Positions 35,091 to 47,215 of a stretch of DNA of 64,000 nt are shown here, one piece after another. The notes beneath the pieces are model-generated. The model was not told the DNA's origin. It was given only the letters and a program-made list of their open reading frames with translations, and made no database searches. Where the stretch lies: contig CM026423.1 in assembly GCA_014871385.1 (NCBI GenBank), positions 15,978,467 through 16,042,466 of the forward strand. The letters run 5' to 3'. The position numbers and the translations under genes were made by a program. The DNA comes from Ceratodon purpureus. Taxonomy: Eukaryota > Streptophyta > Bryopsida > Pseudoditrichales > Ditrichaceae. Numbering within the stretch: position 1 is the first letter of the stretch; each line of letters begins with the position of its first letter.

Positions 35091-36322
35091 AGCTATCGAT
35101 ATATAAACTGCACTTGAGAGACTTAACCTGGAAATGATCAGACCTTTGATTCAGTTGCTCTTCAACTTAAGGTTGTGAGACAAGCCTCGATGCTGGGCAT
35201 GCCGACTGAGTTGCCGACCAACAACGATAATCCCATTGTTTTAATGCAGGATTGTAGACACTGCAAGATGAGCACCTGATTATCATGCAGTATCACATCG
35301 CCATTGCCTAAGCATTGTACAGATGTCAGTCGAAAAGTGTGGACGTAGTTGAGATCTTTAGCAAAATAATGCTTTATGTACGTAGAGCGCCAGGCCCAAA
35401 AAAAATTGGTCAAACGGAAGTGCTTGACACTGACGAATCGTAAGGAAGTTTGAGCATCGAGTGAGCTTGTCATATCGTCCTGTGGATTACATATTCCCTT
35501 TGAATGGAGGGGGTATATTTTTGTATAAAATAAAGGCTGATTGACTCGAAGGCAATAATCTATCAAGTGGCAAAGGCAAAAAACCTTCGAAAGGACTCCA
35601 TACGCAACCATACGGCTCAAAATCTCTACATGCAGTGATGGTTGTGCGTGGTTGAGTTAGTCCATGTAGATACCGTAGCTATTGCACACATACATACTCA
35701 GGAAGTAATTTGATATGAAAGTCTGCAGGGATAGGAATATTTGATTAGTGTGTGATCGCAAGGGCGCTATGATTTTATTCGAAAGCACATTTTGAGATAA
35801 CATCATTGGCACACACCGCCTTCACGCCTGCATTAGCTTGGCTTGAGTGATTACTACATGGGTGTCCTGAAAATTTATGTGCCATGAATTCCGTATCGTG
35901 TTGCGATGCGGTGTTTAATTACAAATGCACTCATAACAAACGTTTTTCATACATTTATAGGTCAAATACAAGTTAACGTACTTCAGTTTGGCTGGTTAGG
36001 AGCTGCTGAAAATGAACCCTGTCCTATTTCATGGTTTGTATTTGAAGTCCACCCTAAACAGGGCAATAAGATGTGCTAATTCAAGACAATCTCTTATTAA
36101 GTGAAGTCCCTTTGTTGATAATCCAAAGAACGTGAGTAAATCACTGCGCCATGTGCTGAGGCTGAAGGATTACGAACCCCCAAAAGTTGAAATATTCAGA
36201 TTTATGCGTTAGTCAATTACACCAAGCAATAGTACGGTTCATTAACGTCAGATACTCGATGGAAGCCTTAATAGAGTACACAAATCAGTATAGTTTGTAA
36301 GTCATCAGATCTGTACCCGTCT
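35091..36322. other. Intergenic, no supported gene
   Basis: Upstream of the dioxygenase gene and downstream of the PPAN gene. A 152-codon minus-strand ORF at 35162-35620 has no recognisable motif and is probably chance. Confidence 0.5.
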
Positions 36323-39104
36323 TTAGTGTTTCCTCCTCTTGCTAGGGCGTGCATCCTTACTGCCAGACCCTGTACTTCTATTCCGGCTAAACTTCTCCTG
36401 ACCATCACGAGATTTACCCCTAAATTTATCATTCTTGTCCCCAAATTTCTTTCCATCCCCTGACTTTCTGCTGACAGACTTTCCGAAGTTTCCGCCGGGC
36501 TTTCGCTCAGATCTTTTGTCTGAACTTCTGTCGGACCTCTTATCTCTAGGCTCCCTTTCCTTCCGGTTGGCACTGCTGTCTCGCCGTTTGGAAAAATGAG
36601 AATTATACTTGTTGTTGGATGGTCTCCTGGTACTAGACTGGCCAGCCAAAAACCCTACAAATATAGAAGAAAAGATAATTCAGTCCAACAAACCTTGTTC
36701 TCTGGTAACTTCGGGCATTGGTGTTACAATATCAATATTATGTGTCGTGACTCTCTAAACAGCCAAATATTAATAATTAAAAAAAAGAAAGCACTAAGAA
36801 AAATTAGTAGACAACAAACAATTATACAACTCAAACTCAAATTGAAATCAGGAATCAGCCGACGAAGGTTGAGGACACATGAAATATAATTTCGACTCAC
36901 CTTCATCGGGTTCTTCCCCTACTTCCTGCCTGTACCAATCGGCATCCTCCATGTCATCCGGGTCGACTCCGCCAGCACCAACTGGCCCTTCATCAGGACT
37001 TAGTTCTGCTTCGTCGTCTGCAACAACATCGTAATCTCCGTCCGGCTTGTCCTCCACAAATTTCCTCTTTTTCTTCGAGTTCCGCTCTTCTTCCTTCTTC
37101 TTAACGTTGGCTTCCTGCTCTGCTCTCCGTTGCTTTCGAAGAGCTTCACGTTGCTCTTTGGAGTTTCTTAAAGCCAAAATCTCTTCAGGCGTCTTCTTCA
37201 CAAACTCGTGGAACATGACAGCTCCATCGCAAAGACCCTCTTCAACTTTCACCAGCTGCAATGTCATCCGTGGTCCAATCTCATGCAATTTCACAGCACT
37301 TCGATGTGAAGCCTGATTACCTTTCCCGAAATCTTCGGCAAGCTCCACCTTTGCTGCCTCGTCTTCGGCTTCGCTCTCCGATCCGTAACCACTTCTGCAA
37401 ATCGAGCATTCACAAACCAATCAGAATAACTATGAAATCGAAGCCAAACAGTATACATTAACCCCACTATGAATAGATTCAGACGTAAACTATTGCACAA
37501 AAGTATCAACTCACTTATTGACAAAATCGCTAACATCGCCAAGTTTGCTGAGATTAGGAAGTTTCTTGCGCTGCACAAGCTTCCGAATATTCCGTGAAAC
37601 GCCTACAGGATGGGCTGAAACGGAATAGTGACGGAAATCGATGCACTTGGTATTCTTATCGTAATTCAGAAGCAACACCCTCTGACAATTACTCAATTTC
37701 ACCTGTAATAAAACTCACTGCTTCAATCAAGCGAAAAGCTCCGAATGAACATCAGAAACGGGATATAATCAGTAAAGTAAATGCAAAGTGATGACAAGTT
37801 GAAGCCTACAAGAGGTCACTAAATGAACACTGCATCTTACCGTATTAACATTGATAGGAGGAACTAAGTTTTGGAAAATGACAGCAATCAATTTTAAGTG
37901 CTCTTCGCCAGTGGTCAATCCGTTCATCACAACCTACACCAACAAAAGACTCTACAATCAATACAGCAGAAGATAGTACAAAGTGTGTCAATAGGAACAT
38001 GAAACAGAAGTTCCTCTCAATGTCATATTACAGAATCACTCATTTGCACGCAAAGATAAATAGACAGAACGTGTAAACTATCACCATGTTAGCAATTGCA
38101 GCTCTACCCTTTAATTGTAATTTATGTCTCATTCCACAACAATTCGGCACAGAAAGGAAAACTTACTAAGGGAGGACTCTTAAATATTGCTGGAGGGGCT
38201 CGAGGCCGGCTTTGTGTCCTCGCAATATCAGCAGCCAACGAGTACGCGTGGATTTTGAACGTGAGTGTAGGGCCATGCGGACTACGCGCCAGTCTCAGAT
38301 ACGGAGATGTCTTGGTGTTGGACATAATCATAAAATGAGTCACTCCAAGAGGTGCAGCAACATGCACAAAATCTTTCAACGAGTTTCTCTTCGATTCCTG
38401 TCGACAACAGTACCAATCAGTGAGGTAAGAACAAAGATTTTATCCCAATTCGACGAACCACCATAGGGTTTAAGTTTCCTCATACACATTTTTCTTTAAA
38501 AACAGTTTTCCCAGGAGCTCAGAAAACCATTAAACCCAGAGGCATACCGAATGCACAAGAGGAACACGGGATGAGGCTGAACAGCTCTCATGACTCAAAA
38601 CCCTAATTGTACCAACCTCATGCTTTCCTTTCTTGATCAAGACATTCTACACTAATAAAACCCTAACCAATGCAAATTATCTCTCAACCATATCACCCAA
38701 CTCCAGCAAAACTCTTACCCTGAGATTAAGCGCCGTGTGCGGCATCATAACCTTCCGCAAATCCTGCTCCAAATTCTTCAAAAGCGGGGGCAATTTCCCC
38801 CGCGAAAACACGAAACTCTTGGGCACTTTGTCCCCAGCAAGCGCCGGCGCATTCTCCTGCGTCGTGTCCTGCGTTCTCTTCTTTCTCTGCACACCATCAT
38901 CCACCACCCCCAGTACACATCAGGTCCCATCCTCCCTCCCTCCCTCTCTTCAACCCACCCCAAATGCTGGACCCCTAATCTCAACCCCCAGACCACTCTC
39001 ACAAACACACTCTCATTACACTCTCCACCTAATCCCTCTCCCTCCACCACAACCACTTCACCCCCATCATCACAAGAACCACTCACCCTCCGAGTGCGCC
39101 CCAT
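36323..39104 (-). CDS. PPAN: Peter Pan/SSF1-like Brix-domain ribosome biogenesis protein, seven exons
   Basis: Exons 39104-39087, 38886-38719, 38397-38167, 37933-37841, 37702-37515, 37394-36901 and 36654-36323 sum to 507 residues. The first exon is only 18 bases (MGRTRR, donor AGG|GTGAGT). The Brix domain includes KVPKSFVFSRGKLP, GVTHFMIMSNT, PHGPTLTFKIHAYSLA, VKLSNCQRVLLLNYD and DFRHYSVSAHPVGVSR, followed by IGPRMTLQLVKVEEGL, the conserved end of the family. The C-terminus is a lysine-rich coiled coil, an acidic stretch and a very basic Arg/Ser/Lys tail that looks like nucleolar targeting. PPAN/Ssf1 acts in the nucleolus in maturation of 60S pre-ribosomes. All conserved blocks are present. 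Confidence 0.92.
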
Positions 39105-39541
39105 GATGCTCGACGGCTGGTTGGCTTGGGAGCTGCTAGCAGAGGGGCGGAGATGGCAGACGAGGAGCGAGGCGAAACAGGGGCAGCGATGGTGAGCTTG
39201 CGCTGCTCTGCAAAACCCAGCAACTCCCAAAACCCCCGCTCTCTTGACGGCCACTTAGGGTTTCGGGCTCCTGCCTCGAGACCCCACTACGGTCCGGATA
39301 CCGGACTCGTTCCGGATATTATTCTCGGGTCCGGATACTGGGGTCTGGCGTCTGGGGTATGGGGTCTTGGGGTACAAATCAGTGTAGTAAACCCTAGTTT
39401 CTTACTAACGAGAGGTTAACGAGAGGTTCACGTGCGTGCATGGTTCTTAATCATTCTCGATTCTTGGCGGCACTTGTGTTCACGGTTTTATTCTCTACTC
39501 TTCGCTCTTCTGATTGTTGATGCAGTTTTTCTAAGTTTTCA
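39105..39541. other. Upstream region of PPAN, with a short G-rich tract
   Basis: Divergent promoter region. At about 39330-39372 the string GGGGTCT/GGGGTAT recurs, related in composition to the minisatellite at 41.6 kb. Confidence 0.5.
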
Positions 39542-40609
39542 GATGGCTAGACTCGTGAAAGCCATGCGCACAATGCGACAGGTTTTCCCTAGCCTCGCGT
39601 TGCGGCCATACTACACTTCTCTTTTTCTAACTAACACCGTGCATGGTTCTTGATTCTTGCATGGTTCTTGATTCTTGCATGGTTCTTGATTCTTGCATGG
39701 TTCTTGATTCTTGCATGATTCTTGGTGGTATTTGTGTTCGTAGTTTTAGTCTCAAGTTGCTCTTCTGATTTCTATTTGTCTTTCTAATTTTCTAATATTT
39801 GTCTTTCTAATTTTCTAGACTCATGAAAGCCGTATGCTGTATGACAGGTTTTCCCTCCCGTTTCGTTCCGGCCATGTTGTACTCCTATATGTGGTGAAGT
39901 GGATTCTAGTGCCGCTGCAGACCTCGCCAACAACGTGGTATCTGCAACAAACTTTGCCACAAAGGCGGTCACCATGGAGGTACAAGAAATTTCAACAACC
40001 GTTCACAAAATTGGCAGAGAAGGCTCATGGATTCTCGTTGTCAGCTAGTTTATTTACTCATGTTGAACACTTGTCTCATGGATTCTCATTGTCAGCTAGT
40101 TTATTCACTCGGTGACTTTGAGCTCGGAGATTCTGACAATTAAGCTTAATAAGCCTCTGAGATTTTACTTGAGCTCGGTGACTTTGAGCACGGAGATTCT
40201 GACAATTAAGCTTAATAAGCCTTTGACATTCTTGAAGCTTATAACTCTGATATTTTTATTTCTTATTGTACAGACATACTACAAGGGTTGGATAAAATTC
40301 ATTTCTATATGCATCACCGGGAGTGTTTTTTCGACAACAGTTAACCAGTATATGACCAACAAGCAAATTAATGGCATGGAGTCGAAAATCGAAGGCCTCG
40401 AGTCGAAAATCGAAGGCACCAACCAGCATATTGATGGTCTTGAGTGCAAGATCCAAGGTCTGGACTTCAAGATCGAAGGGATTTCTAGAATCCAGATGAC
40501 CCATGAGACGCTCCTGATAGACATAAGGCGTGAGATTCAAGGGCTCAAGTTGGATTCGAATGTAAAGTTTGCAGAACTGAAGGCGGTTTTAGAAAAACCC
40601 AAGGACTGA
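39542..40609 (+). CDS. Doubtful small gene with membrane segment and coiled coil
   Basis: The best-supported part is the last exon, from acceptor TACAG|ACATAC (about 40275) to the stop at 40609. It encodes a hydrophobic stretch (IKFISICITGSVFS) and a heptad-like run KIEGLESKIEG ... GLECKIQGLDFKIEG. Upstream, 39920-40050 can encode NVVSATNFATKAVTMEVQEI, which recalls plant DUF1664 proteins, and a possible first exon starts MARLVKAMRTMRQ at 39543. The joins are not resolved, and two segments are duplicated (39550/39819 and 40070-40140/40165-40225), so this may be a rearranged or decaying gene. An alternative reading is the single ORF 40112-40609. Confidence 0.35.
39641..39726. repeat. 18-bp tandem repeat
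   Basis: Four to five copies of CATGGTTCTTGATTCTTG, the last one diverging. Recent slippage array. Confidence 0.9.
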
Positions 40610-41629
40610 TGGTGATTCTAAATACAGGTAATCAAAGAATATGTGAGAATCCTAACACTGAACAATGTTCATTGGGTAAGCTTACATGCTTTGTTTTAGT
40701 ACATACTGTTCTGAACAAGTTGTGTTTGTCCAACAATGTGTCAGGAAAGGCGGAGGAGCCTCGCTCAACTCTCTCAAGACCTGTTTCTCTGTTCAACACT
40801 TTCAAGACGTGTTTGTTTCTGTGTCATCAACGGTCTCAAGACCTGTTGTTTCCATGTCCTTAGCAGTTTGTTGTCTTTTTAGCGTATTCTCTTTCAGTAC
40901 AATTTTCGTTGCTGTAATTGGAGCCTCTGAGGTTTAGATCGAAGCGCTTTTTCTTTAGATTGGCAGTCTATTGAATAAATCGCGTTGTAGTAGAATTTGT
41001 GCAATGCAAGGTTCTCGTCTGATAATCCTCAGTGTTGAAGAATTTCTCTGAAGCTGTTGCAGTTTCATTCAAAGCTTTCCTCTGTAGATGCAGATTAAGC
41101 TTCGTTTGGTCATTGCATGTGGAGTTGTTGAGAAGGAGAAGGTCTGCTAGATTACTTGAGTAGTACCTACTTATGTCTGATCTGCGTTCTTTTTTTCATT
41201 TTTTTATCGAATAATGTAACGGCCGGGAGTAGTTGGATCACTATCATTGGTACAATTTAGTATGATTGCGAATTTCAGTGAGCGCATGCTGCAGGAAATT
41301 TCTTTGCTTGGTAGTCTCTGCTAGGTTTTTGATTTTAGACGTTCTCCTATTTCGGGATTGCTCAGTTTTCGAACCAAAAGTCTTTCTTGAAAGCGTTACT
41401 TGCACACTTGAAAGGGTGATGGTGAGCACTTGTTTGAAAATCACTCCATCACGGTCGATTGCCAAGATATAATTTCAAGAGATTGCTCTGTATCGGAGGA
41501 AGCCCTTATGTCTTTTTTATCCGAAATCTAATCTCAATCGTTAACGTGCTATCTTCAATGCAGCTACATATTGATATGAGCTAGCCTCTGGTAGCGTATG
41601 CCGCAATGCATCGTGGTACTATCAGTTGT
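40610..41629. other. Intergenic, no supported gene
   Basis: No exon with recognisable product. It may include the 3'UTR of the preceding doubtful gene (TCAAGAC-containing short repeats at 40765-40850). Confidence 0.5.
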
Positions 41630-41832
41630 ATGGGGTATGGGGTCTTGGGGTATGGGATATGTGGTCTTGGGGTATGGGGTATGGGGTCTTGGTGTATGGG
41701 GTATGGGGTCTTGGGGTATGGGGTATGGGGTCTTGGGAAATAGAGTCTTGGGGAATAGAGTCTTGGGGAATAGAGTCTTGAGGAATAGAGTCTTGGGGAA
41801 TGGGGTCTTGAAATTTGGGGTCTTTGGATATG
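41630..41832 (+). repeat. G-rich minisatellite (GGGGTATGGGGTCTT, then AATAGAGTCTTGGGG)
   Basis: The first half alternates GGGGTATG and GGGGTCTT blocks with a period near 22-24. The second half switches to a 15-bp unit, AATAGAGTCTTGGGG. Runs of four G spaced by a few bases could form G-quadruplexes. ORFs on both strands are repeat artefacts. Confidence 0.85.
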
Positions 41833-41855
41833 AGGTTAGGGCACAAAAATTCTAA

Positions 41856-42110
41856 GAGCATCCCCAGTAGTACTGTAAACCTGTAAGCCTGTAATCATGA
41901 GAACGTCGTTCTCCCAAACCTGAGTGCCTTTCCGAAGCAAAACATTTCAAAACCGTTTACAGATTTACAGGTTTGCCCCAAATTTACAGGTTTCGACTTG
42001 TAAATTACAGGCTTACAAGCTCAAATACAGGCTTGGCTTGAACCGCAATTCACGTCTTTCTACATCTTTCCGTTTACAGGTTTACGGTTCAGGCCTTACT
42101 GGGGATGCTC
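41856..42110. mobile_element. PIF/Harbinger-type (Tourist-like) MITE, 255 bp
   Basis: Starts GAGCATCCCCAGTA and ends with its inverted partner TACTGGGGATGCTC. It is flanked on both sides by TAA, the target duplication typical of this superfamily. The interior holds many copies of ACAGGTTTA/TAAACCTGTA-like words. No coding capacity. Confidence 0.88.
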
Positions 42111-42775
42111 TAAGGCGTGATTTACACACAATCTGGGACACACTCTCGAGCTAGCCGGAGGATGAGCCGGATTGAACATCTATTCAGCCATCAATCTAGA
42201 CTTGTATTTGGTCCCAAGCTGGGTTTTTGGGCTGAGGGAAACCTTGTTCCAAATGCATCACTACGGCCTAAATATTTTGGCTCTAAATTATTGTCACATA
42301 GGATTCCACATAGGATAAATTGAAAATCTAGTCAGGCCCTAGTATAAAATCCTTGGGCCTGATTTGAAAAAATCGAGTAATTTTATTGGTTGAAATTTGA
42401 AGAGTTAAGACCGGCCCTTAATCTAGCCCAAAGTTTAAATTGGCCTTTAGACCCACTTTATACACAGTCTGGGGCTGGCTGGAAGGTGGGCCAAATTTGA
42501 CATATTTTTAGCTTCTAATCTAGCCCCAAGTTTAGGTCCAAGTTGAAAATTTTGGTCAACAAAAACCTTATACCAATTACATCAAACCAGCCCAAACATT
42601 TGGGCGCCAAAATAGTGCCACGAAGATGCCACATAGGATAAATCTAAACTCCGTTTTAGCCTTAGTATAAAGCCTTTAGGTCCAATTTGAAGAAATCTAG
42701 TATTAATCTTATTGGTTGAAATTTGAAGATTATAGGCCGGCCTTTAATCCGACCTTAAGCATAAACTCACCTTTA
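42111..42775. repeat. Two degenerate direct copies of a ~345-bp repeat
   Basis: Copy 1 (~42115-42440) and copy 2 (~42460-42775) share in order ACACA(A/G)TCTGGG, CCACATAGGATAAAT, CTAGTATAAA-like and TTATTGGTTGAAATTTGAAGA, then a CCGGCC(C/T)TTAATC block. Non-coding. Unknown element or satellite fragment. Confidence 0.75.
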
Positions 42776-43832
42776 TTCATGGTACAAGTGTTGATAGTTT
42801 TTGGATTTACACTAAGAAGTTTTTGGATAGTAGACTAGTAGTCCATGTATTTTTTTTTATGGAGAAAAATCCAGGTAAATTTTTCACGGCATGTTTATGT
42901 AAAAGGACATTTAGCATGAATATACTAACATAGAAAATTTTCATAGATAGATAGCATTTGAATTATTTCTTTGGATTTAAACAAGAAAAAAATTGGGTCA
43001 TTAGGGAAAATCTGGGGTCTCCAAAGGGCCTTTGGGTTTCACACGTGGCTAAAAATTTGGCCCAGCCCGTGCACTTTATCCGCTGACACCCAAGGTGCCA
43101 GCAGGTCGCCAAATGGGTGTTTGGGGGGTCTAGCCAATCGCTGCCAGCGACAGCGTGTGCCACTGCTGTCACCCCATTCGATAGTACAAGCAGTAATGAC
43201 GATGTCAACGGGTGTGTGCCAATGCTGTCACCCCATTGGACAATAGCGGATTGTGTTGTGAGCGAGCAGGATATCCACCAATGAGAATACTTAGAGAGGC
43301 ATGCATGGGCAACAAGTTCACCTACCTTCGAACTGTCTTACAAGGCCCTTTAGAGACCCCGGATTTCCCCTACCGGGTAATGTTGTTACTTTCTTATCTA
43401 CATATGTTTGTTCATGGATGGAAATTTATTTGTTATCATCTATATAAGATAGATATATAAGTTCCCCAATTTATGGTGAATGTTATATGAAAAATTATAG
43501 AGATGGAATTTTAAAATACATACATTACCTTAGAATCTACTCATGTTGGAATATTAAAACTTATATTTAAGATATACTAAAAATTACATCTAATAAAAAA
43601 CAATCTGCAATGAACAGATTTACAATGCCAGGCATCATGAATGGACATCTGCTAGAAATACATTCTCATTTATTTGAATAATTTTTGTCAATAAGTTACT
43701 CAAATGATTTTCTTACTAAATTTAATCATTTACCTAAAGAAAATCATTCTTTTAGCAACAACTTTTTATTTTACAATATGCTTGCAGAAATGGGGCTCGC
43801 CTGACACCGTTAAGAGCAGTGAATTTTATAAT
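42776..43832. other. AT-rich spacer with a short GC-rich patch
   Basis: No gene supported. A 28-bp direct repeat (GTGCCA..TGCTGTCACCCCATT) occurs at about 43155 and 43214. The rest is AT-rich. Confidence 0.5.
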
Positions 43833-44395
43833 GGCGAATTGTCGCCAGGATCTTACCTTGTTTTTTACCTGGCGAATTACCCTTCGTTAAAAATAAAAAT
43901 AATTTCCAATCTGTCGCCCACATCATGGCCCACTCATGGCCCACGTCGCCACCACAGCCGCCCTCGAGCAGGTCACCTCGCCCACAATGCGGGTCTCAAT
44001 CCTACTCATGTTGCCACCATCTTCCTGCTCAGCGCCATGCCCTCGCCACTTTCTTCCTATTTCGAGCCCCTGCAGCCCTGAGCAGATCGCCAATTTCTTC
44101 CCGAAACAACTTGTTCCAGAGCCACCGTTGCAGCTTTTGTAAATGGGGATTCGCAATTTTAGGATCAGAGAATTTAGGTTGTGGATCGAGGTGTCGCCAA
44201 TTGCTTCTCGTGAGATAAGAGGAGGAGAACATGAGCTTCTTCCTCACCTCTCTCGCACTAGATTGTGAAGCTGCGATTAGTGTTGCAATTGCACTGCTTG
44301 ACTCCCCCTGTGCTGCAATTTGTGTTGCAATTTGGGTTGTGTGCATGTTCCTTTCTTTGGTGGTACGGTTTTGGGAAAGTTGTGCGTCGTTTTTC

Positions 44396-44561
44396 ATGGG
44401 TTTAACGGGTCAGAGTTGCATGGAGAAGTTTTTGTATGCAGGGAGGGTGTCGGAGGAGAGCGATGACTCGGGTTCTTGGAGCCCCGGCGCGGATGGTTCC
44501 CGATTTGATCATGACGAGGAAGAGCTTCAGCGGGGGGATTTGTCCCCCCCTCCGGCACTAA
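44396..44561 (+). pseudogene. Detached N-terminal segment of the hAT transposase
   Basis: Encodes about 55 residues from ATG GGT, including MEKFLYAGRVSEESDDSGSW and an acidic linker. It aligns with the N-terminus of the second copy at 63285, which also starts ATG GGT and has RRYLYEGRF at the same place. The frame runs straight into the inverted repeat of the inserted element, so this segment is separated by 2.65 kb from the rest of its gene. Confidence 0.6.
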
Positions 44562-45784
44562 GGCAGAGATGCGTCAAAGATAACGCCGTTTAACGCGGTT
44601 TTTAACGCGGTTTAACGTGGATTTTTTGACTAGTCCAAAGTGACGCGCCCTGTCACATAGGTCTTTTGATTATGACGCGGCGCGTCATGGCACGTTAAAA
44701 CGTTTTAACGTGCGCACGTCATCTCTGTTAAACCACGTTACTCGGAATTGCCAGAAGTTACCTGGGGTCAGTAAATCGAGGGAGTTACTTTTTGCCACGT
44801 ATGCATTTCCCGCTGTTTTTCATTCCACGTTGGAGTTTACGTGGATATTTCCCTCCATTGTCCATTCCACGTCAGATATTGCGTGGCAGTCGACGTGGCA
44901 CTTGATTTCAACGGTTGAGATGGTGACACGTGTCATGATCACGGATCCGAGAATATTCGCGGATGCGTTTATGGTGTCGGGTTTTGTATGTTTACAAAAA
45001 CGGTTTAGGGTGATGGTTTTTGTGTGTTTACGTAAACGTAGTGTGACGTGTTTTGTATGTTTACGTAAACGTAGTGTGGACGTTCATTATGATGTGTTTG
45101 GACGCTGATAAACGCATGTGTCACGTATTTGAATGCGTTTTGAAAAACGCATTTAGACGGAAGTTGACGTTCGCATTGTCAACTCTTTGTAACATTAAAG
45201 TGGATTTTGGTTATTCACTGAAACGCAATTTAATGTTTATCCGGACGCATAGCTCATGATCATTATAACACATACAAACACTATTGAACATAAGCAATAA
45301 CGTTCTGGAACACAAGAGAACGTCATTTAAAACGCAAACGAAACATCAATTAAAACACAATTAAACACGCTGTAACTTTTTTGATACAATGTTCTGTTAT
45401 TCAAATACAAAATACATAAAGTCTACCTCTACATTGCGATGGCATACAACTTTCTACCAAAATGAGCTCGTCCACTTCTTGGAGGAGCGATTGGCATGTA
45501 GAGGACACAATCGGTGCGTACATCCCAGGAGGCTCACCCTAGATTCTTCTTAATCTACACAGCCCACGTGATCAAGCCAACGGTGAGGTCACAGCAACAA
45601 ATCAGCCAATCAATCCCATCTGAAGGTTTAGTATCAAGAAGCTCTTACCCGTTTAAAGGTTTTCACCGGCACTGTAGCATTCTGTCCAAGCAATTTCTCC
45701 AAACCCTCAACTTCTTCCTGTATACACAATTGCGTCATCATTAGGATAGAGGAAAGTAATGGCCTCATGAAAGTAATATTCAAC

Positions 45785-45935
45785 TTTTACACTTTCACAC
45801 ACACACACACATTCCTAGCTCCACACTCACACACACACATTCCTAGCTCCACACTCACACACACACACACACTCCTAGCTTCATACTCACACACACTCCT
45901 TGCTCCATACTCTCACACACACACACTCCTAGTTC
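45785..45935 (+). repeat. CA microsatellite with CTCCTAGCTCCATACT spacers
   Basis: Repeated (AC)n tracts separated by a conserved ~14-base spacer, at least five units. Confidence 0.85.
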
Positions 45936-45984
45936 CAGCTGAAACACCCAGATAGAGAGAAAAAGAGTCAATCCTCACTCTAAA

Positions 45985-46060
45985 ACCCCCTCAAAAACCT
46001 AGCCGCCAAACCCTAGCCGTCAAACCCTAGCCGCCAAACCCTAGCCGCCAACCCTAGCTG
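45985..46060 (+). repeat. CCCTAGCCGCCAAA tandem repeat
   Basis: Four to five copies of CAAACCCTAGCCG(C/T), composition close to the plant telomere unit but with an added GCCGCC. Confidence 0.8.
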
Positions 46061-46065
46061 CTTTC

Positions 46066-46770
46066 ATTTTTTGTAATACATTTGAACGCACTTTATGTTA
46101 CAAGAAACGCACTTCCCGTTACAAGAAATGCACTTTCTGACCGAAGAAACGCGTGCGTCACTGTTGACAGCCTTCTAGACTCCCAAATAAAATATTGCAG
46201 GTCAAATCTTACATTCCACGTCACCAAATTCCTCCACGCACACGTTCCACGTCTGCGCACGCATTCCACGTCAGATATGTTCATACGTTTTTTGTAACAC
46301 ATCTTAACGCACTATCACGTTACAAGAAACGCGCACGTCAATGTTGACAGCCCCCCCGGGCTCTCAAACATTACTTGACCGGTAAAACCCTAAACCTTCC
46401 ACGTCAGCCTATCACCCTACAACGCATTCCACGTCAGCACAGTCATTCCACGTCAGACTTCTCGGTACGTTTTTTTTAATACACTTGAACGTGGCGCATG
46501 TCACCTATGACGCCTCAATGTTATAAGAAACGCGCTGCTCTGGATACTACTATGGTCAACCATAGTCAAAACTACCTTCCACGTCAGCCATTGATTCTTC
46601 AAGCATTCCACGTCAGCGCACTCATTCCACGTCAGTCAATGTGTTACGTTTTTTTTAACACATTTTAACGTAGCACCTGTTAAGATTGACGTCCTTCTTG
46701 TCATAAGAAACGTGCTGACGTGGAGACTTACTATATTTAGTCATATCTAAAGTTCCTTGAGGTAAAAAAG
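46066..46770 (+). repeat. ~180-220 bp tandem repeat carrying CATTCCACGTCAG clusters
   Basis: About 3.5 degenerate units, starting near 46066, 46287, 46466 and 46648. Each unit runs: ACGTTTTTTTTAACACA, then GTTACAAGAAACGC, then a variable part, then three TTCCACGTCAG boxes. Nine TTCCACGTC boxes fall in this array and two more at 44820-44875 inside the same element. ACGT/TGACG cores match plant bZIP sites. Confidence 0.8.
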
Positions 46771-47215
46771 TAGGTGAAAAAATTACTATCCAACAGGAAG
46801 GTGTCCGTTTAATTTAACGTGATGCCGTTATTTGGAACGTATAAATTTTATTCGCGTTTCACCCATATCCTCTTTGACGCAGTGATGTTATTGGTGACTT
46901 TTTCACGTTAAAACGCTTGACGCGCGCCACGTTTAATTGGATATTTTTTCCACACTAATTCAGGATAGTGTGGATTTACGTCAAGTTTGACGCATCTCTG
47001 CCATGGTGCGGAGACGGCCACAGAGCAATGCAGTAACGATGTGCAGCATTCCCCCTTGCCGCAAGGCAGTGAGGGGAGTGACTGCATTGTCACGGGAGTG
47101 ACACCCCCCCCTCCGCAGAAGCAGTGCTTTCCAATCGCTAATTCCACCCCCCCCCCCCTCTGCCCGCATTCGTCCACGGTCCTCGTCTCCTGTCTCCTGC
47201 CGGACACAAGCGGCC

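Larger units (their letters stand above)
44562..47002. mobile_element. Terminal-inverted-repeat element, 2.44 kb, non-coding
   Basis: Perfect 17-base inverted ends: GGCAGAGATGCGTCAAA at 44562-44578 and its complement at 46986-47002, with partial similarity continuing a few bases outward (GCAC / GTGC). CAGAGATG is a typical start for hAT ends (compare Ac, CAGGGATGAAA). The interior encodes no transposase and is filled with TTAACGCG, ACGT-core and microsatellite repeats, so it would be a non-autonomous element. A matching 8-bp target duplication is not seen. Confidence 0.75.

Noticed and set aside
35162..35620. 152-residue minus-strand ORF between the dioxygenase and PPAN genes
   Set aside because: No recognisable motif, odd composition and no splice partners. 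Length is within chance for this composition.
41598..41861. Gly/Val-rich and Pro/Asp-rich ORFs on opposite strands
   Set aside because: Both are translations of the G-rich minisatellite.
45785..46060. CRISPR-like array
   Set aside because: The CA and CCCTAG repeats lack uniform direct repeats with unique spacers, and the genome is eukaryotic.
45995..46060. Interstitial telomere tract
   Set aside because: The unit is CCCTAGCCGCCAAA, not the plant CCCTAAA repeat. It is an ordinary minisatellite.
44556..47008. 8-bp target duplication around the inserted element
   Set aside because: The bases next to CAGAGATG on the two sides (CACTAAGG and CCATGGTG) do not match. They look like continuing inverted repeat instead.
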